Origin: Candidatus Aquidulcis sp. | GTDB taxonomy: Bacteria > Chloroflexota > Anaerolineae > UBA4142 | Direction: 5' to 3' | Assembly: GCA_020723345.1 (NCBI GenBank) | Contig: DYJA01000020.1 | Coordinates: forward strand, 1 to 64,000 | Length of the DNA: 64,000 nucleotides | Shown: positions 33,304 to 42,613 of the stretch, one piece after another | How positions within the stretch are numbered: position 1 is the stretch's first letter | Layout of the letters: every line of letters begins with the position of its first letter | Made by a program: the position numbers and the translations under genes | The notes under the pieces: generated by a model | Database searches by the model: none | What the model was told of the DNA's origin: nothing | What the model saw: the letters and a program-made list of their open reading frames with translations, nothing else

Positions 33304-36300
33304 CTACGATGAGATGGGCAAAGAAACAATGAACGTCGTTCCCCTTCCCACTTGACTGGTCACTTCAATTTTGCCGTTATGTCCTTCGACGAGTAATTTA
33401 CAGAGCGCGAGTCCCAAGCCCATCCCGCGCGTCCTGGTTGTGAACATCGGTTGGAAAATCTTGTCCATAATCTCCGGCGCGATCCCGACGCCGGTATCGC
33501 CGAAAGAAATGGCGACTTGATCGGCATCGTCTCGCGCGGCAATTGTCAGTGTGCCGCCATCCGGCATCGCCTGCGCCGCGTTGCGAATCAGATTGCCAAA
33601 GACGATTTGCAGTTGCGCCGGATCTACCGACAGCACTGGCAGCGCGGCGTCGAATTGCTGCTGGACGGCGATGTGATTCGGGAGGACGACTTGCGCCAAC
33701 GCGGCGTCGATCAGTTCGCGCAGATTCGTTTTGCGGCGATAGGGCGGTTTGGGGCGCGCGAAATCGAGCAAACTGGTGATGACACGGTCAGACGCATCCA
33801 CCTGCCGTTTGAGAATATCCATCGTCTCTTGAATGTCCGGATCCGGCGTCTTGAGCGACAGATTGAGCAGATAGACCGCGTTCTTGATCGCGCCCAACGG
33901 GCTGCGGAGTTCGTGTCCGATCCCTCCGGCGAGTTGCCCCAACATCGCCAAGCGTTCCTGGCGAACGAGTTGTTCGTGCGCGTCGCGCAGTTCGCGCGCG
34001 CGATCTTCGACCATCTGCTCAAGACGCGTCGAGTATTCTTGGAGCGCGGCTTGCGCGCGTTTGCGCTCGGTGATGTTCTCCACGACGCTGAGAATTCTTG
34101 GAATCGTTCCGTCTGGCGCACGCAGCGGCACAGCGCGATAGAGTTGGTGCTGGTTGTTGATAAAGAGTTCAAAGGATTGCTCTTGACCCTCAAACGTTTT
34201 CAAGTAATGTTCGCGTACCGTTGGCGTTTGGTCGCCAAAGACCTGTTCCAACGCGAGTCCAACAAACTGATTTGGATCCAGATGCTGATTCTTGAATTCC
34301 TGCCCGGAGGTAAAACCAATTGTCAAGTCTCGTTCGATGATCGAAAGATAGGAATTCGGATAGTTGTCGGCGATCGTGCGGAGGAGCGTCTCGTTTTCGC
34401 GCAGCCGTTCTTCTGCATGCTTGCGCTCGGTGATATCAATCGTGTAAATGCGCGCGACGTCGAATTGTGGCACATAGTAGATATTCTCGCCCAAAACCAA
34501 ACCGTCGATCTCGACTTCCCGGTAAAGCATCTGAGATTGTTTAGCCGCGAAGGTTTGGAGAATCTCCGGCAGGTCGGGCGGGAGCAGGGCGCGCACATCT
34601 TGTTGTGTTCTACTAGCAAGAGCGCTTGCCGCGTCATTTTGATACGTGATCGTTCCCGTCGCATCCACTTCCAATACCGGATTGGGATTCAAGCGTGGGA
34701 AAGAAGCCAGTCGTTCGATTTCTTGCTGCGCGCGTTTACGTTCGGTAATGTTGTCAAACACCGCCACAAAGTGTTCTCGCGCGGGGCTATACACCGAAAC
34801 TGAAAACCAAATTCCCAGCGCCGGTAAATAGGTCTCGAATTTTTCGGGTTGACCGGTCGACGCCACCCTGCCATAAATCTCGAAGAGTTCAGGATTGGTC
34901 GTTCGAATGCCGGGGACGACTTGGCTGACTTTTTGCCCGACCACATTCTTCAGTCCCGTGAGCATTTCAAACGCGGGATTGACATCCAGGTAGACAAAGT
35001 CGTATGGTTGCCCTTGCTCGAAAAGCATCTGGCAGTACGCATAACCTTCGAGCATATTCTCAAAGAGAGAGCGATAGCGTTCTTCGCTCGCACGCAACGC
35101 GTCTTCCGCCCGCTTGCGCTCGGTAATGTCGGAATTGATCCCCGTCATCCGCAACGGCTTGCCGTCCGCATCCCAAATCACTTGACCATTGGCTTTGATC
35201 ACGCGGACCGTCCCATTGGGCCAGACAACTCGGAACTCGGTGTCGTATGCGCGTTCGCCGCGGCGCGCTTGCTCCGAGATTTCGTTGCTGGGCGCGCGGT
35301 CATCCGGATGGACGCCGTTCAGCCACGCTTCGTACGCGCCGGGAAAATCTTCTTTTTTGATGCCGTAAAGTTCGTACATCCGGTCGTCCCAGACCAATAC
35401 GTTCTTTTGGATATCCCAATCCCAAATTCCCAGGTGCGCCGCGCGTGTTGCCAAATCCAACCGTTCTGCCAACTTGTTGATCCGGGCTTCTGTCTCTTTG
35501 CGTGCGGTAATGTCGCGATTGCTCGCGCGCCGACCGAGCCAGCGCCCATCGTCGCCATACACCGGTACGCAAACGTGATTGAGCCACCGCTCGGCGCCGC
35601 CGCGCGTGATGATCCGAAAATCGACCGCGGCAGTTTCGCTTTTTTCGAATCCGTCGTGCAAGTGCGAATTGAGCAACGCGCGGTCGTCGGGATGGATGAG
35701 CGTGCGCAGCAAGTTCGGCTCGCGCATAAATTCTTCCGCGCGATAACCGGTGATGCGCTCGCACGCGGGCGAAACGTAAATGTGCCTGCCCTCCGGACTG
35801 ACCCAGTATTCCCAATCGTACGTAAAATTCGCGACGGTACGAAAACGCTCTTCGTTTTCGCGCAGCAATTGCTCCGCGCGCTTGCGTTCAGTAATGTCGC
35901 TGATGCTGGAAAGAATGCACGTTTGACCGCCAGACGTAAAGATGCTCGCCGAGATCAAGCCGAAGAGGATCGAACCGTCTTTTTTGCGGAAGCGAAATTC
36001 GCGCGCGGCAACCGGCGCGCCTTTGCCAAATTCCGCCACAAAGCGCGCGCGGTCGTGTTGGTCCACCCACAAGTTCAATTCCAACGTCGTTTTGCCGATA
36101 CATTCGGCGGCGGAATATCCGGCGATCTGGGTAAAGCCCTCGTTCACTTCGATGATCTTGCCATCCAACGCGCGGGTGATCATGATCGCGTACGGCGACG
36201 AGCGGAACGCGAGCGCGAATCTTCGCTCGCTCTCTCCCAACACCTGCTCGGCATGGCGGCGCTCGGTGGTTTGTGCCTGAACGTCCTGTTCCAATCGCCG

Positions 36301-36939
36301 CGTGACCATCAAGATCAACGCGAACGTCAGCGCGATGCAGAGGATTTGATTGATCAGAATGAAAAGCGCTTGGATGGGTGGCGACTCGAAGAAACTGCTC
36401 GTCGCCGGAAGCGGCAGCAAGATCAATTCGACGATGCGAGCCAACGCGACCAGTACGTACAACAGAAAAACAATGCCGACCTGGCGGGTGATCGGACGCA
36501 ACGATAGATCGACGCGGCGCAACAGCAGCCACGCGCTTTGCCCGGTCAACAGAATGGTCGCCGCAGAGATCACGATCGTGCGAATCGAAATATCCGGCTG
36601 GATGAACGTAAAGTACGCCATCAGCCCGACAAAACCGACGATGCCGATCCAGTTGTGAGTTTGCGAACTCGGTTTGCCGACAAAACGCTCCAACCCGATG
36701 AAGATGCAGAGCGCGCCAATCTGAATCGATGCATTTCCGATGACGATAGAACCGAGATCCGGCGCAATGCCGCGCAGCATGACGAGTAGAATCCCCACGG
36801 CTTGGAGGACATAATCGACCAGCCATAATCCCAACCCCGCATACCGTTGCCGGTTCTGATGCCACAACAGCGCGATGAATAACATGATCAGCGTATTGGT
36901 GATCACGTAGCTGAATACGATTGTCTTCATTTCGAACAT
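33304..36939 (-). CDS. Multi-PAS sensor histidine kinase with N-terminal membrane domain
   Basis: About 1211 residues. Seven hydrophobic helices fill residues about 1-220, followed by six PAS domains (about 230-985), each ending in the ITERKRA-type linker, then HisKA (GGIGHELRSPLGAIKNAVY near residue 1010) and a HATPase domain (NLIRNAAQAMPDGG, FGDTGVGIAPEIMDKIFQP, GMGLGLALCK). ATG at 36939 has AGGAACG upstream; earlier in-frame codons lack a ribosome site. The kinase core closely resembles that of the kinases at 37050 and 38586, so the three are paralogues. Confidence 0.92.
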   Translation of the reverse strand: MFEMKTIVFSYVITNTLIMLFIALLWHQNRQRYAGLGLWLVDYVLQAVGILLVMLRGIAPDLGSIVIGNASIQIGALCIFIGLERFVGKPSSQTHNWIGIVGFVGLMAYFTFIQPDISIRTIVISAATILLTGQSAWLLLRRVDLSLRPITRQVGIVFLLYVLVALARIVELILLPLPATSSFFESPPIQALFILINQILCIALTFALILMVTRRLEQDVQAQTTERRHAEQVLGESERRFALAFRSSPYAIMITRALDGKIIEVNEGFTQIAGYSAAECIGKTTLELNLWVDQHDRARFVAEFGKGAPVAAREFRFRKKDGSILFGLISASIFTSGGQTCILSSISDITERKRAEQLLRENEERFRTVANFTYDWEYWVSPEGRHIYVSPACERITGYRAEEFMREPNLLRTLIHPDDRALLNSHLHDGFEKSETAAVDFRIITRGGAERWLNHVCVPVYGDDGRWLGRRASNRDITARKETEARINKLAERLDLATRAAHLGIWDWDIQKNVLVWDDRMYELYGIKKEDFPGAYEAWLNGVHPDDRAPSNEISEQARRGERAYDTEFRVVWPNGTVRVIKANGQVIWDADGKPLRMTGINSDITERKRAEDALRASEERYRSLFENMLEGYAYCQMLFEQGQPYDFVYLDVNPAFEMLTGLKNVVGQKVSQVVPGIRTTNPELFEIYGRVASTGQPEKFETYLPALGIWFSVSVYSPAREHFVAVFDNITERKRAQQEIERLASFPRLNPNPVLEVDATGTITYQNDAASALASRTQQDVRALLPPDLPEILQTFAAKQSQMLYREVEIDGLVLGENIYYVPQFDVARIYTIDITERKHAEERLRENETLLRTIADNYPNSYLSIIERDLTIGFTSGQEFKNQHLDPNQFVGLALEQVFGDQTPTVREHYLKTFEGQEQSFELFINNQHQLYRAVPLRAPDGTIPRILSVVENITERKRAQAALQEYSTRLEQMVEDRARELRDAHEQLVRQERLAMLGQLAGGIGHELRSPLGAIKNAVYLLNLSLKTPDPDIQETMDILKRQVDASDRVITSLLDFARPKPPYRRKTNLRELIDAALAQVVLPNHIAVQQQFDAALPVLSVDPAQLQIVFGNLIRNAAQAMPDGGTLTIAARDDADQVAISFGDTGVGIAPEIMDKIFQPMFTTRTRGMGLGLALCKLLVEGHNGKIEVTSQVGRGTTFIVSLPISS

Positions 36940-36980
36940 AGCATCGTTCCTTTGGTTGAACTGTTCATCTCTCGTCAATC

Positions 36981-37060
36981 GGGTGATTAGGGATTGGGTG
37001 ATTGGGCAACTGATTGACTAATCAACTAGTTGACTGATTGACCAATTGACTAATCACCCA
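36981..37060. repeat. Long imperfect palindrome of GATTGACTAATCA blocks
   Basis: Outer arms GGGTGATTAG (36981-36990) and CTAATCACCC (37050-37059), with smaller palindromes inside such as GACTAATCAACTAGTTGACT. It fills the gap between two histidine kinase genes and holds the stop codon of the upstream one. Confidence 0.8.
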
Positions 37061-38549
37061 TTGGCAACACAATCGTAAACGTCGTCCCTTTACCGATTTG
37101 GCTTGTTACGTGTATTCGACCGCCATGTCCTTCGACGAGCAATTTGCACAATGCCAAGCCCAGTCCCAACCCGCGCGCTTTGGTCGTGAACATCGGCTGA
37201 AAAATCTTGTCGAGCAGTTCGGGCGCGATCCCGACGCCGGTATCGCCGAACGAAATTTCGATTTCCTGCTCCGCTGCGTGCGCGGCAATCGTCAACTGCC
37301 CGCCCTCCGGCATCGCTTGCGCCGCGTTGCGAATCAAATTGCCGAAGACGATTTGGAGTTGATCGGGATCCGCCTGCAACTCCGGCAGCGTCTCCGCGAA
37401 TTCACGCCGGACGACGATGTTTTCCGGGAGCGCGCTCTGCGCGAGCGCGAGATCCAGAATGTCGCGCACATCCGTTGGGCGATGGTGCGGCGGCTGCGGG
37501 CGCGCAAAATCCATCAAACTGGTGATGACGTGTTCGGAATTGGCGACCTGCTTTTCGAGAATCTGTAGAATTTCCGTCATTTCGGGATCGGGGGATGGCT
37601 GCGCGAGTTTGAGCAAATAGAGCGCGTTCTTGATCGCGCCGAGCGGTGAGCGCAATTCGTGACTGATGCCGCCCGCGATTTGCCCCAAAACGGCAAGGCG
37701 TTCCTGACGCAGCAATTGGTCTTGCGCGACGCGCAGTTCGCGCGTACGCGCTTGTACCATTTGCTCCAACCGTTCCGAGTACTCTTTGAGCGCGGCTTGC
37801 GCGCGTGTATGTTCAGTAATATCGCGCGCGGTCGAGAGCGCGCCGGTCACCTTGCCTTGCGCGTCTTTGAGCGTCCGACACCACCACGCCAACAGACGTT
37901 TTTCGCCGTCGTGACGCCGTTGCCAACTCTCGACATAGATCACATCTTCTTTGCCGTTGAACAGCGGTTGAACAATTTGGTAGGTATCTTGGTCGCCCTC
38001 AAAATAGAACGCGGCTTCTTTGCCGATCACGTCCGCGCCGAAAAATTCCAACCCCGCCTGATTTGCCCAGGTATATACTTTGGCGTTGTCCACTTCCATG
38101 ATAATGTCCGGCATTGCCGCCAGCGTGGCTTGATAACGTTCGGATAATCGGCGCAGCGCGTCCTCCGCCGACTTGATCCGCAACAATGCCTGCACCCGCG
38201 CGAACAATTCGCGATTGGAAACCGGACGCGCGACATAGTCGTCTGCCCCGGCTTCGATGCCATTGGCTCGACTTTCGGAATCGGTCTTGGTGCTGGAAAG
38301 CAAAACGACAAACGCGCGCGCGGCGACCGGATCGGCTTTGATTCGTCGACAAACCTCGACGCCATCCAAATCGCGCAGCGCGACATCCAGCAAAATCAGA
38401 TCAGGCGATTGTTCTTGCGCCGCGCGCAAACCCTCCTTGCCTGTCGACGCCTCGATGACTTGGTACCCAACCGATTGCAGGACCCGACTGACGACGCGCA
38501 GATTTGCCGCGGCATTATCCACAATCAAAATACGCGGGGATTCGTTCAC
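37050..38549 (-). CDS. Hybrid receiver-PAS histidine kinase
   Basis: 499 residues: N-terminal receiver domain (1-120; acceptor Asp in LILLDVALRDLDG), PAS (about 135-250), HisKA (GGISHELRSPLGAIKNALY near residue 290) and HATPase (NLIRNAAQAMPEGG, FGDTGVGIAPELLDKIFQP, GLGLGLALCK). No membrane segment, so it is a cytoplasmic kinase whose receiver is probably phosphorylated by another kinase. GTG at 38549 follows AAGGAGAAATCAG, the best ribosome site in this frame; the frame is open a little further. The kinase part is a close paralogue of the neighbour at 33304. Confidence 0.92.
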   Translation of the reverse strand: MNESPRILIVDNAAANLRVVSRVLQSVGYQVIEASTGKEGLRAAQEQSPDLILLDVALRDLDGVEVCRRIKADPVAARAFVVLLSSTKTDSESRANGIEAGADDYVARPVSNRELFARVQALLRIKSAEDALRRLSERYQATLAAMPDIIMEVDNAKVYTWANQAGLEFFGADVIGKEAAFYFEGDQDTYQIVQPLFNGKEDVIYVESWQRRHDGEKRLLAWWCRTLKDAQGKVTGALSTARDITEHTRAQAALKEYSERLEQMVQARTRELRVAQDQLLRQERLAVLGQIAGGISHELRSPLGAIKNALYLLKLAQPSPDPEMTEILQILEKQVANSEHVITSLMDFARPQPPHHRPTDVRDILDLALAQSALPENIVVRREFAETLPELQADPDQLQIVFGNLIRNAAQAMPEGGQLTIAAHAAEQEIEISFGDTGVGIAPELLDKIFQPMFTTKARGLGLGLALCKLLVEGHGGRIHVTSQIGKGTTFTIVLPMGD

Positions 38550-38585
38550 CTGATTTCTCCTTGAGACGCGTCCGGTCTCCAAACC

Positions 38586-41500
38586 TTAGCGGTCTTGCGC
38601 TCGACCGCGCGGCAACGACACGACGAACGTCGTCCCCTTGCCCACCACACTCGTCACGACAATCGCGCCGCCGTGCGCCTCGACGATGATTCGGCTCAAT
38701 GCCAAGCCCAAACCGATGCCTTTGGCTTTAGTCGTGTACAACGGTTGGAACACTTTGTCAAGCGCGTCCGGCGCAATCCCAACGCCGGTGTCGCTGACGG
38801 TCACTTGCGCTTGGTCGCCGACGAGTTGCGTCGCGATGGTGAGTTGCCCGCCGTGCGGCATGGCTTGCGCCGCGTTGGTGATCAAGTTGCCCAACACCAG
38901 TCGCATTTGTTCCGCGTCGACTTGCAGCGGCGGCAAACTCTCGTCGGCTTGCCACGCGACGGCAATGTTTTGCGGAATGTTGCACTGACAAATCGCCGCG
39001 TCCACCACGCGCGACAATTGCGTCGGTTGCAAGGCGGGCGTCTTGGGGCGCGCGAAATCCAACAAACTGTTGATGATGCGCGCGCTCACGTCGATCTGCT
39101 GATCGAGAATGTCCATCATTTCGCGCGCGTCCGGCGCGGGGTGTTCGACCACCATCTTGAAATAGTACGCCGCGTTCTTGATCGCGCTGAGCGGCGACCG
39201 CAATTCGTGCGCGATGCCGCCCGCCAGTTGCCCCAGCACCGCGAGCCGTTCTTGGCGGATGAGTTGTTCTTGCGCGTCGCGCAGTTCGCGCGTGCGCGCC
39301 GCGACCATCTGCTCCAGCCGCTCCGAGTACTCTTTGCGTTCGGTAATATCGCGCGCGATGTGAAACGTCCCGGCAATCTGCCCGTCCTGGCGCAACGTGC
39401 GCCCGCGAACTTCGAGCGCGATGCGCTGCTGGTCACGCGTGAGGGCTTGCAGTTCAAACCGTTCGACGTCCTCTCCCTGGAGCACGCGTTGGAGCGCCGC
39501 CTGCGCGGCATCGCGCGTCTCTGGCGCGATAAACGCCAAAGGACTTGTGCCCCGCAACTCCGCTTCACTGTGACCGAGCGCGTTACACGCGGCGCGATTC
39601 ACCAACGTAAAGCGACCCGCCGCGTCCAGCGCGAAAATCAAATCATTCGCCTGCTCGATGTACGTGCGCCAGCGTTCCTCGCTTTCGCGCAACGCGCGCT
39701 CCAATTGCTTTTGTTCCGTAATGTCGTGCGCGATGCCGCGCACGATCGGTTCGGCGACGCCTTCGGTGCGGAGCGTGTTGTGGTACTCCCAGATGCGCTT
39801 TTCGCCCGCGCGCGTCTGAACCACCATCACACCATGCGCGCCCCCATCGCGTTGAATCCGCGCCAAGTATTCATCCATCTGCTCGCGCACTTCGGGCGCA
39901 AGCAGGTCGCGGAGATTCACCCGCGTGACGGCAGTCGGTTCGTATCCGAGCAGGTCGAGCGCCCACTGATTGGCGGAGAGGAACCGCCCTTGCAGATCGT
40001 GCGTGCAGATCAAGGCGTGGCTGTGCTCGACCAGATCGCGATAGCGCTCCTCGCTTTCGCGCAGCGCCACTTCGGCGTTTTTGCGCGCCGTAACATCCGA
40101 CATCACACCGGAGATTCCCGCAACCGCTGCATCTTTGATGATCAAGCGGCTCGAACTCCGAATGTAACGCACCTGTCCATTCTTATCGAAGATGCGGTAC
40201 TCGAATGGTTCGATCTCACCGCGCATCGTCCGGTGGTAACTCTCCAGCAAACTGGGCAAATCGCCGGGATGAACGAAATCGGTAAAACGCCTGCCCAGCA
40301 GATCCTCCATTTTGTACGCGCTGAGTCGTTCGACGACCGGGCTCACAAAAGTGAATCGCCCATCGAGATCCAACGTATAGATTACTTCGTTGATATTTTC
40401 GACCAGCGCGCGATATTTCTCCTCCGATTCTCGCAACGCCTCTTCTGCCTGCTTGTGTTTGGTCAGATCGTGAATCAAAACCAGCGCCGCCGGTTTCTCG
40501 CGATACGTGATCAACGCCGCGTTGATCTCGACCGGCACCGTGACGCCATCTTTGCGGTGAAGCGTCGTCTCGTAGGTGGCATTCACGTCCTCGCCCGCGA
40601 GCCGGCGCTGATAACGTTCCAACAAGGCGGGCAGATCGTCGGCAGAAAGATGATTGATGAAGGGCGTGTCCACGACTTCGTCGAACGCGCCGCCCCAGGC
40701 GTCCAAAATTCGCGGGTTTGCGTATTGCACCAACCCATCTTGCAGAATGACGATGCCGTCGTTCGCGCGTTCGACCAACGTCCGGTATTTTTCTTCGCTT
40801 TCGCGCAGCGCTTCTGCCGCGCGCTTGCGCTCCGTAATGTCGAGCGCGAACCCGGTCACGCCCACGACCTGATCGTTCTCCATCTGCGGCAGACCCAAGA
40901 GTTCCACTGTCACAATGTCGCCGGTTTTGGAAAGAATGCGCCGTTCGGCGTATTTGGGTAATTCGCCGCGGAGGGCTTGTTGGAAAACTTGCTGCATTTC
41001 CGGCACATCTTGCGGCGGAACGATCTCGGCGAACGAACGCCCCAGCCATTCCGCGCGCGTCCAACCGGTGATTTGCTCGAACGCGGGATTGAGCGCGGTG
41101 AATCGACCGGCAGAATCCAACGCGTAGATGATCATCGGCGCGCCTTCGAACAGCGCGCGATAGCGCTGCTCGCTCGTCTGGATCGCTTGCAGCATCCGGT
41201 TGATCTCGCGCGCCAAACTGGCGATTTCGTCGCTGCCGCGCGCCAAGACCCGCCGCGCCGGATCGCCGTCCGCACCGACGCGCCGGACGTTTTCGCTGAG
41301 GCGCGCGAGCCGGGACAGCACCAGGCGTTCTATTCCAAAAGCAATCAGCACGTAACCGACAATGCCCGCGCCCAGCAAGAGCGCGATCAAATAGGTTTTG
41401 CTGAGATTGCCTTGTTGATAAATATCGCGCGCCGCCTCGGCGCGCAGCACGAACGCCGGACGATCATAAATATCGTTCACCAGCGCATAGCCCGCGACGG

Positions 41501-42218
41501 TTTGCTCACTAAGCGCGCGAACGACGACAGGCATTTGCTCCGACAGCGCGGCGCGCGCGGCTTGAACATCGGCGGGGAGCGGCGCGTGGTCCAAGCGCTG
41601 GATCGCCAAAGACAATTGCGTAATCTGCGCCAAGCGCGCGGTTTCGGCAGGATCCAGCCATCGTCCAAAAATCAGCGTGCCGCGTGAGGGTCCTTCGTCC
41701 TGACTCGTCAAAATTGGCAGCGCGGCAACCAGCAAGGGACCTTCGGGCAAAACCACAACGCCCTGCACACCGCTTTTGTCGTCGGGATGATTCAGGAGCA
41801 AACTATCGCGCGTCAGATGTTCCGCTAAACTTGCCGGAGCAGGAACCTCGGTGCGGCGCGATAAATCGTAACCCTTGGCGATCACGACGCGCCCGGAAGA
41901 ATGGACAAACACCATCAAATTGAGTTTGAGATTGGCGAAAGCGGAATCGGTAAGATTCGCCTCGATGTACTCGCCGTTGCCGTCCTCGACGAACGCGTAG
42001 GTGTCGTCCCACCACGCCCAATCGCTTGCCGCGCTGACCAGCTGCGCGCGATTGACCGCCAACGCGTTCAGCGCGCGCGCGGTATTCTCGCGCATCGCGC
42101 GCTCTTCCAACCGCGCGAAACTATCGGACAATACGATTTCCAAGACCAAGTACGAAACGGCGAGCAGACTCGCCAGGATGACGCTGCTCACGAGCAACGC
42201 TTTACGCCGCAGTGACAT
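38586..42218 (-). CDS. CHASE4-HAMP-PAS sensor histidine kinase
   Basis: About 1210 residues. A membrane helix (residues about 9-30), an extracytoplasmic CHASE4-like sensor (about 45-270, containing WAWWDDTYAFVEDGNGEYIEAN), a second helix (about 275-300), HAMP (about 300-355), five PAS domains (about 355-975), then HisKA (GGIAHELRSPLSAIKNAAYY) and HATPase (NLITNAAQAMPHGG, DTGVGIAPDALDKVFQP, GIGLGLALSR). ATG at 42218 has GGAGAAGG upstream. The five PAS domains have different pockets, so several signals may be integrated. It is the first gene of the five-gene kinase/receiver run. Confidence 0.92.
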   Translation of the reverse strand: MSLRRKALLVSSVILASLLAVSYLVLEIVLSDSFARLEERAMRENTARALNALAVNRAQLVSAASDWAWWDDTYAFVEDGNGEYIEANLTDSAFANLKLNLMVFVHSSGRVVIAKGYDLSRRTEVPAPASLAEHLTRDSLLLNHPDDKSGVQGVVVLPEGPLLVAALPILTSQDEGPSRGTLIFGRWLDPAETARLAQITQLSLAIQRLDHAPLPADVQAARAALSEQMPVVVRALSEQTVAGYALVNDIYDRPAFVLRAEAARDIYQQGNLSKTYLIALLLGAGIVGYVLIAFGIERLVLSRLARLSENVRRVGADGDPARRVLARGSDEIASLAREINRMLQAIQTSEQRYRALFEGAPMIIYALDSAGRFTALNPAFEQITGWTRAEWLGRSFAEIVPPQDVPEMQQVFQQALRGELPKYAERRILSKTGDIVTVELLGLPQMENDQVVGVTGFALDITERKRAAEALRESEEKYRTLVERANDGIVILQDGLVQYANPRILDAWGGAFDEVVDTPFINHLSADDLPALLERYQRRLAGEDVNATYETTLHRKDGVTVPVEINAALITYREKPAALVLIHDLTKHKQAEEALRESEEKYRALVENINEVIYTLDLDGRFTFVSPVVERLSAYKMEDLLGRRFTDFVHPGDLPSLLESYHRTMRGEIEPFEYRIFDKNGQVRYIRSSSRLIIKDAAVAGISGVMSDVTARKNAEVALRESEERYRDLVEHSHALICTHDLQGRFLSANQWALDLLGYEPTAVTRVNLRDLLAPEVREQMDEYLARIQRDGGAHGVMVVQTRAGEKRIWEYHNTLRTEGVAEPIVRGIAHDITEQKQLERALRESEERWRTYIEQANDLIFALDAAGRFTLVNRAACNALGHSEAELRGTSPLAFIAPETRDAAQAALQRVLQGEDVERFELQALTRDQQRIALEVRGRTLRQDGQIAGTFHIARDITERKEYSERLEQMVAARTRELRDAQEQLIRQERLAVLGQLAGGIAHELRSPLSAIKNAAYYFKMVVEHPAPDAREMMDILDQQIDVSARIINSLLDFARPKTPALQPTQLSRVVDAAICQCNIPQNIAVAWQADESLPPLQVDAEQMRLVLGNLITNAAQAMPHGGQLTIATQLVGDQAQVTVSDTGVGIAPDALDKVFQPLYTTKAKGIGLGLALSRIIVEAHGGAIVVTSVVGKGTTFVVSLPRGRAQDR

Positions 42219-42613
42219 AACCTTCTCCATTCGATCCGGGACAATCCTACTACGTTGTTCTCAACTTTTTCCTCAATACGCATCCACTTTTGAATACGGA
42301 TGCAGTATAACTATCGTACCACGTACGCAAGTCTTCTGTCAATAGTACGTGTTAGGGTGTGTGTGCGTCAAACTTTTGGGTGACTCGCTGCGGGCGATTG
42401 AAATCGCGCCAACGCATGGCGAATTCGACCTGCGTCGAATCTCTTTCCAAAAATGCGACGCACACTCTATCAGGGCTTTCACTCGCGCTGAAGCGCATAC
42501 TACTTTCTGGATAGGAGCGCGCAGTGGGCGCGGTTGCGAGGGGAAAAAAGCAAAGCAATCCCCAACATACTCGGAGATTGCTTTGCTCTCGCAATAACAC
42601 GGTGGTGACTGTT
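42219..42613. other. Non-coding stretch with a palindromic repeat
   Basis: It holds an element of the TTGCGAG/GCAATCCCC family at about 42534-42596 (left arm TTGCGAGGG with AAAGCAATCCCC, right arm GGAGATTGCTTTG with CTCTCGCAA). The remaining part, 42219-42530, has no frame I can support and lies in the convergent or same-direction gap between the CHASE4 kinase and the EnvZ-like kinase. Confidence 0.6.
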
